NCBI GenBank assembly: GCA_022793195.1
Contig: JAAWCJ010000030.1
Coordinates: 34,207 to 98,206 of the forward strand
DNA length: 64,000 nt
Reading direction: 5' to 3'
DNA from: Lachnospiraceae bacterium
GTDB taxonomy: Bacteria > Bacillota > Clostridia > Lachnospirales > Lachnospiraceae
Part shown: positions 16,772 through 26,647 of the stretch, piece by piece
Numbering within the stretch: the first letter of the stretch is position 1
How the letters are laid out: the number at the start of each line of letters is the position of its first letter
Notes under the pieces: generated by a model
What the model was told of the DNA's origin: nothing
The model's database searches: none
Seen by the model: only the letters and a program-made list of their open reading frames with translations
Position numbers and translations under genes: made by a program

Positions 16772-18832
16772 ATGAATTCAGGTGTCAGTTATTCTATGTT
16801 TTATGAGATACTACTGAACTTAAGAGAATACTTCCATAGTTATGGAAGAATAGACGATTCAAATGCAAAATTAGATGAAATTATCAAACTGATTTCCATT
16901 AGTTATTCTCTTGCGAAAAGAGGCGAAAAATTTGGATTAGAATATGTAAGGAGGGTATCTGAATCAGAGACCGGAAACATAAGAAACATTGCGTCCGGTT
17001 TGATTAAAGTCTTTGAAAATGAAATCCGGGAACCTGCATTTCATAACGAAGATGGCACAAATATCTTTGGGGCTAAGCCGTCGTTGAACATTCAGCCAAC
17101 AGAAAATGAATTTGCTGAAAAGTTGGTAAGTGAAATAGAAAAAATAGATTTCATATATTTGCTGAAAACCCACAGGTATTCGGATTTTGATATTATCAAC
17201 GAATGTTTTGGCCATTTTGTCAGAGAAAACTTCAGGAATAACAAAGAAGATGCGCAGTATATGACGCCTTATGAAATTTCAGAACCTATATTAGATATCA
17301 TTTTCAGCGATATGGAAAGAGATGGATACCTGGAAGGGGACGCATTAAACCACTTTACAATTATGGACCCAACCTGTGGGGTAGGAACTCTTTTGATTGA
17401 AAGTTCCAATCATTTTACGAGGTATATTGAGCATACCATCGGCAACCAGGATAAAAAAAATGATATCATCTCTCATTTCAGGAAACACGGAATGATCGGT
17501 CAGGATAAAGTTAACAGAATGGTCCGGCTGTCTAAAATTAATGCTCTGCTGTTAGGCTGCAATATCTCAAACATAAACAATGGAAACAGTATTGTTGGAA
17601 AAAGTTTCATTGATCATTATAAACATAAAGTTGACTTCATATTTACTAACCCTCCTTTTGGTGCGGAATATTCCATAGGCGATTTAAATATAAATGATTA
17701 TCCAATTTTAAACAACTTACAATTAAATATAAACAATGTCGCTTCTGAATTATTAATGTTGGATAAATGTATCTCATTATTAAAAAATAACGGATACTTA
17801 GCAATCGTCCTTCCCGATTCCGTTTTTGCAGCAAAGGGATTAAATTCGTTATATCGTGATCAAATATTAAAAAATATATTAGTAAAAGGCGTTGTTGAAT
17901 TGCCGGCAGTCACTTTTGCCCAGGCTGGCACAAGGACTAACACTTGTATTTTGTATATCCAAAAAAAGCAAAATGAAAATGGCTGTAAAATGTTCATGGC
18001 TGAATGTAAAGATTTAGGATATATTGTCAAAGAAAAAATGGGGGTTCCTGTAAAAATTGCAAAAGGAACCAACCAAATGCTCGATATTGCAAAATGTTTA
18101 ACTATCGGCAGACGCAAAGAAAAAATATTATCGGAGATACCATCTGTAACACAAATAGAATATAAAGATCTGACTGAGAACATATTGAAGCCAAGTTTTT
18201 ACGCTGCCGATAGATATATGACAGTGAACAGCCTGACATGCCTACTTGCCGAAGGATATCAGATCATGAAATTATCCGATATTGCAGAGTTTGTCACAAC
18301 CTCAAGAAAAGGTTATATGGTGGCAGAAAATATTAAGCATATCAGCGTTTTACATATTAATACCGACTGTACGATAAATTTTAATGAAGTTCAAAAGTTT
18401 TCTCCTATTTCCAAGGGGAGAAGCTGTGAAGAGGGGGATCTTATTTTTTCAAAAATAAATCCACGAATTCCACGAATGGCGGTTATTCCATCCAAAAATT
18501 ATAAATTAGTCTGTTCCAACGAATTTGAGATAATCAGGCCAAAAGGAAGTATAGATGCATATACTCTGTGCTTTTTACTACGGACTGATCATGTAAAAAT
18601 CCAGATACAAAGCATGACATCAGGAACCTCCTCCTCCCATAGCCGTATCAAGAGAGAACAGCTTAGCGAAATTTTGATTCCTGTTCCAGTCAAAAAGCGT
18701 CAAATTGAAAAATTAGCCAAAATGGGAGAGACGTTAAAGTCTGCGATTAACAAGATATATGAATCTGAAACTATTATTGATACACAGCTAGATGTGTTGG
18801 AGCACGTATTTAAAGCAGAAGCGAACTTTTAA
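16772..18832 (+). CDS. N6-adenine DNA methyltransferase with C-terminal target-recognition (HsdS-like) domain
   Basis: QYMTPYEISEPILDIIF; MDPTCGVGTLLIES; FTNPPFG motif IV; C-terminal HsdS-like TRD ending in SEILIPVPVKKRQIEKLAKMGETL; ATG 16772 with AGGGGG RBS. Confidence 0.9.
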   Translation: MNSGVSYSMFYEILLNLREYFHSYGRIDDSNAKLDEIIKLISISYSLAKRGEKFGLEYVRRVSESETGNIRNIASGLIKVFENEIREPAFHNEDGTNIFGAKPSLNIQPTENEFAEKLVSEIEKIDFIYLLKTHRYSDFDIINECFGHFVRENFRNNKEDAQYMTPYEISEPILDIIFSDMERDGYLEGDALNHFTIMDPTCGVGTLLIESSNHFTRYIEHTIGNQDKKNDIISHFRKHGMIGQDKVNRMVRLSKINALLLGCNISNINNGNSIVGKSFIDHYKHKVDFIFTNPPFGAEYSIGDLNINDYPILNNLQLNINNVASELLMLDKCISLLKNNGYLAIVLPDSVFAAKGLNSLYRDQILKNILVKGVVELPAVTFAQAGTRTNTCILYIQKKQNENGCKMFMAECKDLGYIVKEKMGVPVKIAKGTNQMLDIAKCLTIGRRKEKILSEIPSVTQIEYKDLTENILKPSFYAADRYMTVNSLTCLLAEGYQIMKLSDIAEFVTTSRKGYMVAENIKHISVLHINTDCTINFNEVQKFSPISKGRSCEEGDLIFSKINPRIPRMAVIPSKNYKLVCSNEFEIIRPKGSIDAYTLCFLLRTDHVKIQIQSMTSGTSSSHSRIKREQLSEILIPVPVKKRQIEKLAKMGETLKSAINKIYESETIIDTQLDVLEHVFKAEANF

Positions 18833-19659
18833 AAAACAAGGATTTCCACCTGGCCATCAATTACCTCAGCCTTAAAAATCAATTCAGAACCTGGAGTATC
18901 TTCCAGTGGAATATGTAATTTACTAAATCCATTAACCCGTCCGGTTCCATGGCGGGCGTAGTTTTCCTCTGTTCCGGAATTAGGTGGAAAAAGTTGGAAA
19001 TTAACACTTGGTTTTCCGGTTGTATCAGCAAATTTGGGATACCCCAATTTATCCATCCACTCAATATAACGTGTTCTGAGAATTGTGTGTTCATGGATAT
19101 TGACTTTCCATATACGGATGCGATAATTATGGCTAACATTGTAGTCAATCGATAACAAATAAATAGCTTTATAGTTTAAAAAGCGTTCCATGATCTCCAT
19201 AGTGTTGGCCGTAAAATTCCACCTGGGCCTGGTCTCCCCTTTTTTATCCAATGAATCCAGGAAATTGGCGCTTTTTACTTCAGAACTGTCACATAAGTCA
19301 TCGCCTTTCCCTCTCATACCTTGGCCAGCAATCTGCGTTTGGAGAGATACTAAATGTTGCGCAATATAGCCAGTATCTATCATAGAGGATTGTGCGGTGA
19401 TCATACTCCAATGAGTTAATAACTGGCGCTGTTTAACAATTTGTTCCTCTATAAGGACTTTTGCCAAATACATTCTTTGTCCTTTTGATAAAAGCTTTAA
19501 AGCATACGTAGACAGAGCGACCCGATCCGGGACAGTCATGGCCTCCATCTCCATCGAAGAAGTAATCTCTATAAGCCGAACATGAAATGTCTCCGGGCTT
19601 AGTTTTGATGTGATCGCCTTTTCAAATAATTCATAGTATTTTTTAATATGTTTGTTCAC
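18829..19659 (-). CDS. Putative type II restriction endonuclease (MamI-like), GTG start
   Basis: Convergent with the methylase; PD-(D/E)XK-like GKGDDLCDSSEVKSANFLDS; family name from memory. Confidence 0.65.
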   Translation of the reverse strand: MNKHIKKYYELFEKAITSKLSPETFHVRLIEITSSMEMEAMTVPDRVALSTYALKLLSKGQRMYLAKVLIEEQIVKQRQLLTHWSMITAQSSMIDTGYIAQHLVSLQTQIAGQGMRGKGDDLCDSSEVKSANFLDSLDKKGETRPRWNFTANTMEIMERFLNYKAIYLLSIDYNVSHNYRIRIWKVNIHEHTILRTRYIEWMDKLGYPKFADTTGKPSVNFQLFPPNSGTEENYARHGTGRVNGFSKLHIPLEDTPGSELIFKAEVIDGQVEILVF

Positions 19660-20195
19660 TCTTCACCTTTCTTTCTGGTGGCGCTACAAATAATTTTTTC
19701 CACAATCCCCGCAATCTCCTCTGCGATTTCCTCGGGGCTTCGCCCGTCGGTGGCCACCGTGACATCGGCCGCCGCTTCATAAGCCGCCCGCCGCCTTTCC
19801 ATCAACTCTGTGATATGGGCCACCGTCACTTCCCCTCCAAGGGCCGGCCTCGACTTCCCATCCCCCACACGCTTAAGAACCGTCTCCGGCCTGGCAGTCA
19901 AAAGCACGATCATCCCGTTTTTCTTTAGCGCCTCCACATTTTCCGGCCGAAGCACGGCGCCACCGCCGCAGGAAAGCACTTTACCATCGTTGCTCCCGAG
20001 TTCTTTGATGGCTTCCGTCTCCATATCCCGAAACGCCTGCTCTCCGTCCTTTTCAAAAATCTCAGGGATAGGCCGCCCGTCCTTTTCCACAATCCACCGG
20101 TCCACATCCACTTCCTCCCCATGGAGCCGTTTGCCTAAGTACCGGGAAACTGTTGTTTTTCCCACTCCCATAAAACCAATCAATGCCACATTCAC
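19656..20195 (-). CDS. aroK: Shikimate kinase, GTG start
   Basis: NVALIGFMGVGKTTVSRYL; DVDRWIVEKDGRPIPEIFEKDGEQAFRDMETEAI; LSCGGGAVLRPEN; SRPAL. Confidence 0.92.
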   Translation of the reverse strand: MNVALIGFMGVGKTTVSRYLGKRLHGEEVDVDRWIVEKDGRPIPEIFEKDGEQAFRDMETEAIKELGSNDGKVLSCGGGAVLRPENVEALKKNGMIVLLTARPETVLKRVGDGKSRPALGGEVTVAHITELMERRRAAYEAAADVTVATDGRSPEEIAEEIAGIVEKIICSATRKKGEE

Positions 20196-21013
20196 AGCTT
20201 TGCCATCTCCCTGTATTCCTGCTTCCACTCAGTTACAAGCGTCTGGATTCCGGCTCTTTTGCGGACAGAGTCCTTCTCCCAGAATTCTCCGATCACTTTC
20301 GCCTTCCCGGAATATTTTAAATGCTTACAGAGGGTTTCATACTCCTCCTGCCATTTATACTGCTGCTCCGCCGGGACAGCCAGCATCATGGCCTCCGGCA
20401 GTTCCACGCTTTCATCCATCTGGCAAAGCATAAAAATCTCCTTGAGGATTTCTTCCTTTTCCAGATGCTCATAGGCCCTTTCAAAACATTCCAGCGCCCG
20501 CTCCGACTCAAAAAGCCCTGCGCAGGCCACGCCTTTATTGTGGTAAAGGGCGCCCATAAATTCCCTTGTCATCCCCTGGTCCTTCTCTCCCCCGGCGATG
20601 CTGTCATAAAGCTGGATGGCCGCCGCGTATTTCCGCTTCTGAAGCAGGTAATCCGCTTTTTTCTTTGCCCGCTCCGAAGGCCTTGCACGGCGCATCCACT
20701 CAAGCTGAGCCTTAAAACCTCCCAGCTCCGCCTCACTGTAATAATGAATATCCTGAAGAATCATATAAAGAATCTGCGCCATATCCGACCGGTCCGCAAT
20801 CCATTTGCGAATTTTTTCTTCCAGCTTCACCATACCAAGCTCCGTTCGGATAAAGTAAAGCAGATGCTCATTGATAAAATCCGGCTCCAGCAAAAATACA
20901 TAATTATAAATAAAGTAACAAAGCTCCTCGCCGGAATGGAGAGAAATCCCCAGCTCTGCCACAGGATAAGGGTTTTTCACCTTCCTGCCGCTACATAATA
21001 TTAGTCCACTCAT
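20192..21013 (-). CDS. Uncharacterised helical/TPR-like protein
   Basis: KKADYLLQKRKYAAAIQLYDSI...LYHNKGVACAGLFESERALECFERAYEHL TPR-like repeats; operonic with the next two genes. Confidence 0.6.
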   Translation of the reverse strand: MSGLILCSGRKVKNPYPVAELGISLHSGEELCYFIYNYVFLLEPDFINEHLLYFIRTELGMVKLEEKIRKWIADRSDMAQILYMILQDIHYYSEAELGGFKAQLEWMRRARPSERAKKKADYLLQKRKYAAAIQLYDSIAGGEKDQGMTREFMGALYHNKGVACAGLFESERALECFERAYEHLEKEEILKEIFMLCQMDESVELPEAMMLAVPAEQQYKWQEEYETLCKHLKYSGKAKVIGEFWEKDSVRKRAGIQTLVTEWKQEYREMAKL

Positions 21014-21104
21014 AATTTCCTCTTTTATCTTGAACTGTCTCCTGAATTTTCATCTACTGCCACAACCGGCCTTCTCCCGAAATTTGTAGCAGCTTTACAG
21101 AAGT

Positions 21105-22367
21105 CTATATCTGAAAATCCTGCCTGATCATCTGGTCCGTACCAGGGAAGAATTCCCCAAACCCCCTGTCAAAGACCCATATACTGACCTGGGACTCACT
21201 GGAAAACGCCGCAATGACTTCCACCCTGGTGGTCTTATTGGGCCTGGCCGGAAACTCATCCAGCGAAATGGCAAGCTTCGTCTGCCGGCCGTTTCCCACT
21301 GGCGTCACCATAAATTCCAACAGATTCGTATTGTCCAGGATAAAAGAAGCTGACGCCCGCGCCTCATACCAGTCGCTCCCCGCCGAAGCCAATACCAGCT
21401 GCCTCTCCCGCCCTTCATGGTTCACCTGCATACTGATGGTAGAAGAAAGGCGGCCTTCACAGAGACATACATAAGGATAAGACGTCGTCTCCTGGACAGA
21501 ATCACACGCCATATATGCCGCTCCCTTGGCAAAAAGCCCCGGCCCCGCAAAGGCCCTGCGTTTGTTGCAGACAAACCGCAGAAACCCGGAAGCCCACTGG
21601 CCATCCTCAAACCCTTTTCCTGTCAAAAATACGGAAGTGACAATTTTTTTCTGTAAAAGCCGCTCCGCACAAGAAGTAAGAATCGTGTCCCCCAGCTTTT
21701 TCCCGGCTCCTGTTTCCAAAATTTCCAGACTGAAGCCCTCTTCCAGCTCCTCATGCTTCACTTCCACCACCTGCGGCTTCCTGCCACGGATCACATTCAG
21801 TTCATAATAATGAAGCCCCGTCTCCGACAAGTCAAATAGACATGACTGGTTAATCCACAGGTCCCTCTTCTGGCTGATCACATAAAACAGATAAGCTTCC
21901 GCGTGATTTGCCATATGAACCCGGTCCCTGGGAATCCCCATGGCCTCTGTCACCTGCAGCATAATATCCATCAAAAGACTGCTTTTATTCTGAAAAGTGA
22001 AAACCACCGCCCCGATTTCCCGGGCCCCCAAACGGGTAATGGGGATCTCCAACATCTGCCGGACAAAAATCTGAAGCAGGTCGCCAGCCGTATACTTGAC
22101 GCCCTCAATAGTGGCTGTCCCCCCTTTTCCAGCCAGCTTCACCAGCTTGTCAACCATAGTGCCCCTGCCATAGAGAGCACAACGGTATGCCTCCTCTCCA
22201 ATGAACCAGGAATCTGTCCCCTTCTCTTTACAGATCACCGTTGGCACCATGCAGGACTTTTCCTCATCGGTCAGGCCGATATTTTCCACATCAAGGGCCT
22301 GGGGATTATAATAACTGATCTGGCTGTAATCATCACATATGTCGATTCCCAATACTAGCTCCTGCAT
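21105..22367 (-). CDS. DnaK/actin-fold ATPase-like protein (DUF5716-like)
   Basis: LGIDICDDYSQISYYN (phosphate-1-like), CLFDLSETGLHYYEL (phosphate-2-like), SVFLTGKGFEDGQW (adenosine-loop-like); C-terminus resembles a DnaK beta-sandwich. Confidence 0.65.
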   Translation of the reverse strand: MQELVLGIDICDDYSQISYYNPQALDVENIGLTDEEKSCMVPTVICKEKGTDSWFIGEEAYRCALYGRGTMVDKLVKLAGKGGTATIEGVKYTAGDLLQIFVRQMLEIPITRLGAREIGAVVFTFQNKSSLLMDIMLQVTEAMGIPRDRVHMANHAEAYLFYVISQKRDLWINQSCLFDLSETGLHYYELNVIRGRKPQVVEVKHEELEEGFSLEILETGAGKKLGDTILTSCAERLLQKKIVTSVFLTGKGFEDGQWASGFLRFVCNKRRAFAGPGLFAKGAAYMACDSVQETTSYPYVCLCEGRLSSTISMQVNHEGRERQLVLASAGSDWYEARASASFILDNTNLLEFMVTPVGNGRQTKLAISLDEFPARPNKTTRVEVIAAFSSESQVSIWVFDRGFGEFFPGTDQMIRQDFQI

Positions 22368-22382
22368 TTCTTCACCTCGAAC

Positions 22383-25300
22383 TTACAAATATTCAAACAG
22401 CCTTTCTGTCAACTCATCACGGATAGCATAAGCTTCCATCCGCTGCCGCAGCGTATCATCTTCAAACGCCTGCACCCGCAAAATCCCGTCAAGCCTCCCA
22501 ATGCGGCTTTCAGGAGGGGTATTTCCGTCCCCACTGTAAGCGGCCCTGCCTGCCTCCACCGGTTCGTTACCCCCATCATAAATTTCATATTCCATGATTT
22601 CCCCATAGAATAAAGACACCATTTTGACAAAATGCCCGTCAAACATATGGGGCATGGTTTCCACTACCACATCACCGCCGTCAGGCAGCAGCCTCTGGTG
22701 AATCCAGATGCTCTGATTTTTCTTTCCCCGGTACTCAATCACCGTTTTCCCCATCAAATCCCGGGGAAGCCGGATAAAACGGGCCAGATGCTTATAGTAC
22801 CCAAATACGATTTTCTTAGAAAACAGCTCGTCAATGATATGCTGGCAAAGCTCCGCCTGCTTCTCTGTCAAATTCTCCGCCATACTGTAATATTTTGTCA
22901 GCGCCAGCATACAAATCTCAGGCAGTCCGCTCCTCACCTCATACTGCTCCGCCTGCACCTCGATATAACCGATCACATCCCGGTCAAAAGGCTCGCTTTC
23001 ATCGAAATAGCGGCTGCTCTTTACCACCAGATACGCCCTCACCAGGCTTTCATCCACGGATTTTCCTTCTATATAATACCGGAATATCCGATCCAGGTGG
23101 CTGCTGCCCCCGTCGAAAAGCATCTGGGCCAAAAGGCGCTCCGGCATATCGTAAAGAGGAACCTTCGCAGAGGCGGCCGCCGACAAAATCCTGTACATAA
23201 TACCTGCCAGTCCATTGTAATGGTAACACAAATATTCCACCACTACGCCGTCATACCGGCCTCCCGCAAAACAGTAATTGGCCATTTCCAGAAGGACGCT
23301 GTCCTTTTCAAAATGGCGCTTTAAAATCATTTTGGCAGTCATTTTAAAGACCCGGCTGATATTTACCTTCCGATACCCATAACGAACCGCCATTTTATAA
23401 GCTTCCTCATAAAAGTCTTTCGTAATCAAAGTTTCCATCACTTTAACCCGGTCTTCACCGGAAAGAAACTTTTTGTCGAGAGCCAGCAGATATTCGTCGC
23501 ACTCATCGGATTCTTCCCGTTTATAATAATAGGTAACAATCTCCGACACCAGCTTTCTGCGGTAAAGTTCGCTGATCTTTTCCTCCTGGGAAATATCTTT
23601 GAGCACTTCAATATCTTCCGCCTCATAAAATTTCCGTTCCAAAACTTTCTGGCATTTTAACAGCCGCAGCATCTCATGGGCCGGATACAGCTCCTGGGTA
23701 CGGGCGCAAAGCTCTGTACTTTCCATCATATCTTCCATGGCGTAAGGTACGCCGCAGTAACGGTTTCCATAATCGTCCTGAAACAGTACGTAAGCATTTT
23801 TCAAATACACAGGGATATAAGCGCGTCCCCTCTGCAACGGCACGGGGGGTGTTTCCCCCTGCATCTCTTCATAACAGACTACCGCCTGGCACATTTTATC
23901 ATTTGTACAGCGGATTTCTTTTGCATAAAGGAGCTTTGGAAGAACACGGGCAATCTTTTCATCCACCATTTCCGGGAAAATCATTTCCCGGTAAATTTTG
24001 GCCAGATCTCCGTTCATATGGCTCTGAAAAAGCTGTTCCACCGCAAAATTCTCAATCTGCCCTTCATAGGCCCGGTAAACCTCTTCGTCCTCCTTCATGA
24101 ATCTCAGGACGTTCAGATAAAGCACTGCGCGCGCCCTGTAATCCAGCGTATGATTATAAGAAAAATATAAAAGAATAATACGGGGCAGCGCCCCTGCAAA
24201 ATCCTCCGGCAGGGCATATAAATAATATTCATACAGCCGGGTCAGATGGATATCCTCCTCCACCCCTCTCTCATACCAGGAAAACGCCTCCCTGGTGCGG
24301 CAGTTCCCACGAATCAGCAGGGCACACACCGCCGTCAGGGCTTCTTTTGAAGGAAACTCTTCGTACAGCTTTTTTAAAAGCCGCAGATAAAGCCCCCGGG
24401 CCGCCTTCACCTGAAGAGCCTGGAGGGCCGCCAGCCTGGCCACATCTTCCGTAACCATATGATAGCGGCAGCCAAACCAAAGGCTCTGAATCTCAAAATC
24501 CTCCATCACACGGAGAAGTTCAGGGCTTTTCGTAAGAATCCTGCACACGGCCAGATAGAGATAAGGGCTTCTGCACCCGTTCCGGTAATGGCTTTTCAAC
24601 CTGGAAAGGGCCAGGCTGTCGTTTTCCAAAAGCTCATCATCCATCTGCATCAACACATAAAATACCAAATCCAAAGCAGTGCCATCCTCATAGTACCGCC
24701 TCAGAAGCTTCACCAAAGTCTGTCTCTGGGTCGCCTCCCCGCTTTCTTTTGCCCTGAGATATGTATAATAACAGTAGGAAGCGATGTCCTGGTCTCTGTT
24801 GTCTAAAATCTCCTCCCGCACCTGCGCAAGGATTTCGCGGGCCTGCTCTCCCTTCTCCTGGAGCAGAAAAACATCAGCCTGGTAAAGACGGATCCGCAGA
24901 GGATCCTGCGCCGTCGAATGTGCCCTGGAAAGGGCCGTCTGCATGCTGTTCAGCAAAAAATTCCGCTCATATTCCCCTGTCTCCTGTTTCAGATAAAGAG
25001 AAACGAAATTTCCGAAGTCACGCTTCCAGGAAAGTCCGTCGGCCCACAGCCTGTTGGAGCGCAGCGTCACCGATACGGGAACCATTTCCTCCCCATAAAT
25101 ACCTCTGATAAAAATTCTCCCATAATTTTTACCGGCATGAAGTTCATTTACATCCACAATATAGGCCACCTTACAGGTTTCACCGTCAAAATCCCGGTCT
25201 GTCACCACCTTCCGCTCCAGCTTAAGCCATGAGCTATCTTCGGATGTAAGCTCCAGCCTCATATATCCCCAGGTATTCCTCACTATCGTAATTGTATCGG

Positions 25301-25916
25301 AAACAGGCTCATCGGGTATAATATATTCCTTTTTCTTCTCCTTTACGGAAAACCGGACAGGCTCTTTTATCCCTGTCCCCACCAGGAATTCTTCCAAGCT
25401 ATTTTGGCGGTTTCCCCGTCCCCACAGCCCGTCATAAAGAGTCCGCACACTGGGCGCCTGCATAAAAGGGCACTTTGCAAAATCAGAGGACTCAAAAAAC
25501 CGGAGGGCCTCCTCTTCATCTGCCCTCACCAGTCCGGCAAATTCTTCCAGAGTCTCAATCTGCTGTCCTTCCGGGTCAGTCATACATACATGAAAACAAT
25601 AAGGAATCCGAAACTCTCCCCCGCTGCATACGATCTGAAATTCACCTGTAATATCCTCATCTGCATAAGAGGCATCAACCTCATAGATCACACGGCAGTC
25701 TTTTCCCACAAAATTGTCGCTGAACAGACTCACCCTGTAATTGGTCGAATACACAAGTCCCTTCACCGTTTTCCCCTGCTCGCAGACAATGCGGAACTCA
25801 TCCCTCATTTTGTCATCAAAAATCACCGATGTCTCAATACCTGTCGTTGAAAAAGACACCTGCGTCTCATCGTAATCCATCAGACCCTTTGCCAAACGGT
25901 TGATTCTTTCTTTCAT
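22383..25916 (-). CDS. Giant uncharacterised protein (DUF5717-like, 1177 aa)
   Basis: One uninterrupted ORF; beta-rich N-terminus followed by a long helical repeat region; gene neighbour of the DnaK-like protein. Confidence 0.6.
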   Translation of the reverse strand: MKERINRLAKGLMDYDETQVSFSTTGIETSVIFDDKMRDEFRIVCEQGKTVKGLVYSTNYRVSLFSDNFVGKDCRVIYEVDASYADEDITGEFQIVCSGGEFRIPYCFHVCMTDPEGQQIETLEEFAGLVRADEEEALRFFESSDFAKCPFMQAPSVRTLYDGLWGRGNRQNSLEEFLVGTGIKEPVRFSVKEKKKEYIIPDEPVSDTITIVRNTWGYMRLELTSEDSSWLKLERKVVTDRDFDGETCKVAYIVDVNELHAGKNYGRIFIRGIYGEEMVPVSVTLRSNRLWADGLSWKRDFGNFVSLYLKQETGEYERNFLLNSMQTALSRAHSTAQDPLRIRLYQADVFLLQEKGEQAREILAQVREEILDNRDQDIASYCYYTYLRAKESGEATQRQTLVKLLRRYYEDGTALDLVFYVLMQMDDELLENDSLALSRLKSHYRNGCRSPYLYLAVCRILTKSPELLRVMEDFEIQSLWFGCRYHMVTEDVARLAALQALQVKAARGLYLRLLKKLYEEFPSKEALTAVCALLIRGNCRTREAFSWYERGVEEDIHLTRLYEYYLYALPEDFAGALPRIILLYFSYNHTLDYRARAVLYLNVLRFMKEDEEVYRAYEGQIENFAVEQLFQSHMNGDLAKIYREMIFPEMVDEKIARVLPKLLYAKEIRCTNDKMCQAVVCYEEMQGETPPVPLQRGRAYIPVYLKNAYVLFQDDYGNRYCGVPYAMEDMMESTELCARTQELYPAHEMLRLLKCQKVLERKFYEAEDIEVLKDISQEEKISELYRRKLVSEIVTYYYKREESDECDEYLLALDKKFLSGEDRVKVMETLITKDFYEEAYKMAVRYGYRKVNISRVFKMTAKMILKRHFEKDSVLLEMANYCFAGGRYDGVVVEYLCYHYNGLAGIMYRILSAAASAKVPLYDMPERLLAQMLFDGGSSHLDRIFRYYIEGKSVDESLVRAYLVVKSSRYFDESEPFDRDVIGYIEVQAEQYEVRSGLPEICMLALTKYYSMAENLTEKQAELCQHIIDELFSKKIVFGYYKHLARFIRLPRDLMGKTVIEYRGKKNQSIWIHQRLLPDGGDVVVETMPHMFDGHFVKMVSLFYGEIMEYEIYDGGNEPVEAGRAAYSGDGNTPPESRIGRLDGILRVQAFEDDTLRQRMEAYAIRDELTERLFEYL

Positions 25917-26073
25917 TTCCTCTGTGTCACCTGCCTTTACCCCTGTATTCTATCATAAAAAGACAGGCTTCGCACTAGAAAACCGTTTTTTTGACGAAAA
26001 ACTTAAAATTCTGCACCACTGCCGGCCTGAAATATGGTATAATATCGCATAGTTTTTCTTTTGGAGGTGTTTC

Positions 26074-26622
26074 ATGGAATATCAAACCACGCCCGGCCGT
26101 GCAGGACAATTCACTGCCATCATGGAGGAAATGACTGCATGGTTCAGCTATGCCACCCATCGTGTAAATCATTTTTTAAAGGTTTGGGCTTATGCCCGCC
26201 ATCTGGGACTTTCCGAAGGCCTTTCGGAAGAAATGCAGTTTCTTTTAGAAGTGGCTGCCTTGATGCATGATATCGGCATCAGGCCCAGTGAAGAAAAATA
26301 TCATTCTGCTGCCGGGAAATACCAGGAGACAGAAGGGCCCATTGTGGCTCGCCCTATCCTGGAGCGCCACGGCTTTACACCGGAACAGACCGAACGCATC
26401 TGTTATCTTATCGCCCACCACCATACTTATGAAAATATGGACGGCCCGGACTACCAGATTCTGGTGGAAGCAGATTTCCTTGTGAATCTTTTTGAGGAAG
26501 GCCACACCAGACATTCCATCGAAAGTGTCCGCGAAAAAATTTTCCGCACTGCTTCCGGTTTAAAATGTCTGGATACCCTGTACCTTGGCCCCGGCGGTCA
26601 AATCCCGGCCGAAAAGGATTAA
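26074..26622 (+). CDS. HD domain protein (putative phosphohydrolase)
   Basis: VNHFLKVWAYAR...EVAALMHDIGIRPSEEKY...ICYLIAHHHTY HD motifs. Confidence 0.85.
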   Translation: MEYQTTPGRAGQFTAIMEEMTAWFSYATHRVNHFLKVWAYARHLGLSEGLSEEMQFLLEVAALMHDIGIRPSEEKYHSAAGKYQETEGPIVARPILERHGFTPEQTERICYLIAHHHTYENMDGPDYQILVEADFLVNLFEEGHTRHSIESVREKIFRTASGLKCLDTLYLGPGGQIPAEKD

Positions 26623-26647
26623 TCCGTCACATGCTTTCCATCCCGTT

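Noticed and set aside
20321-20998. 225-aa plus-strand ORF
   Set aside because: Antisense shadow of the TPR-like gene, no RBS or domain.
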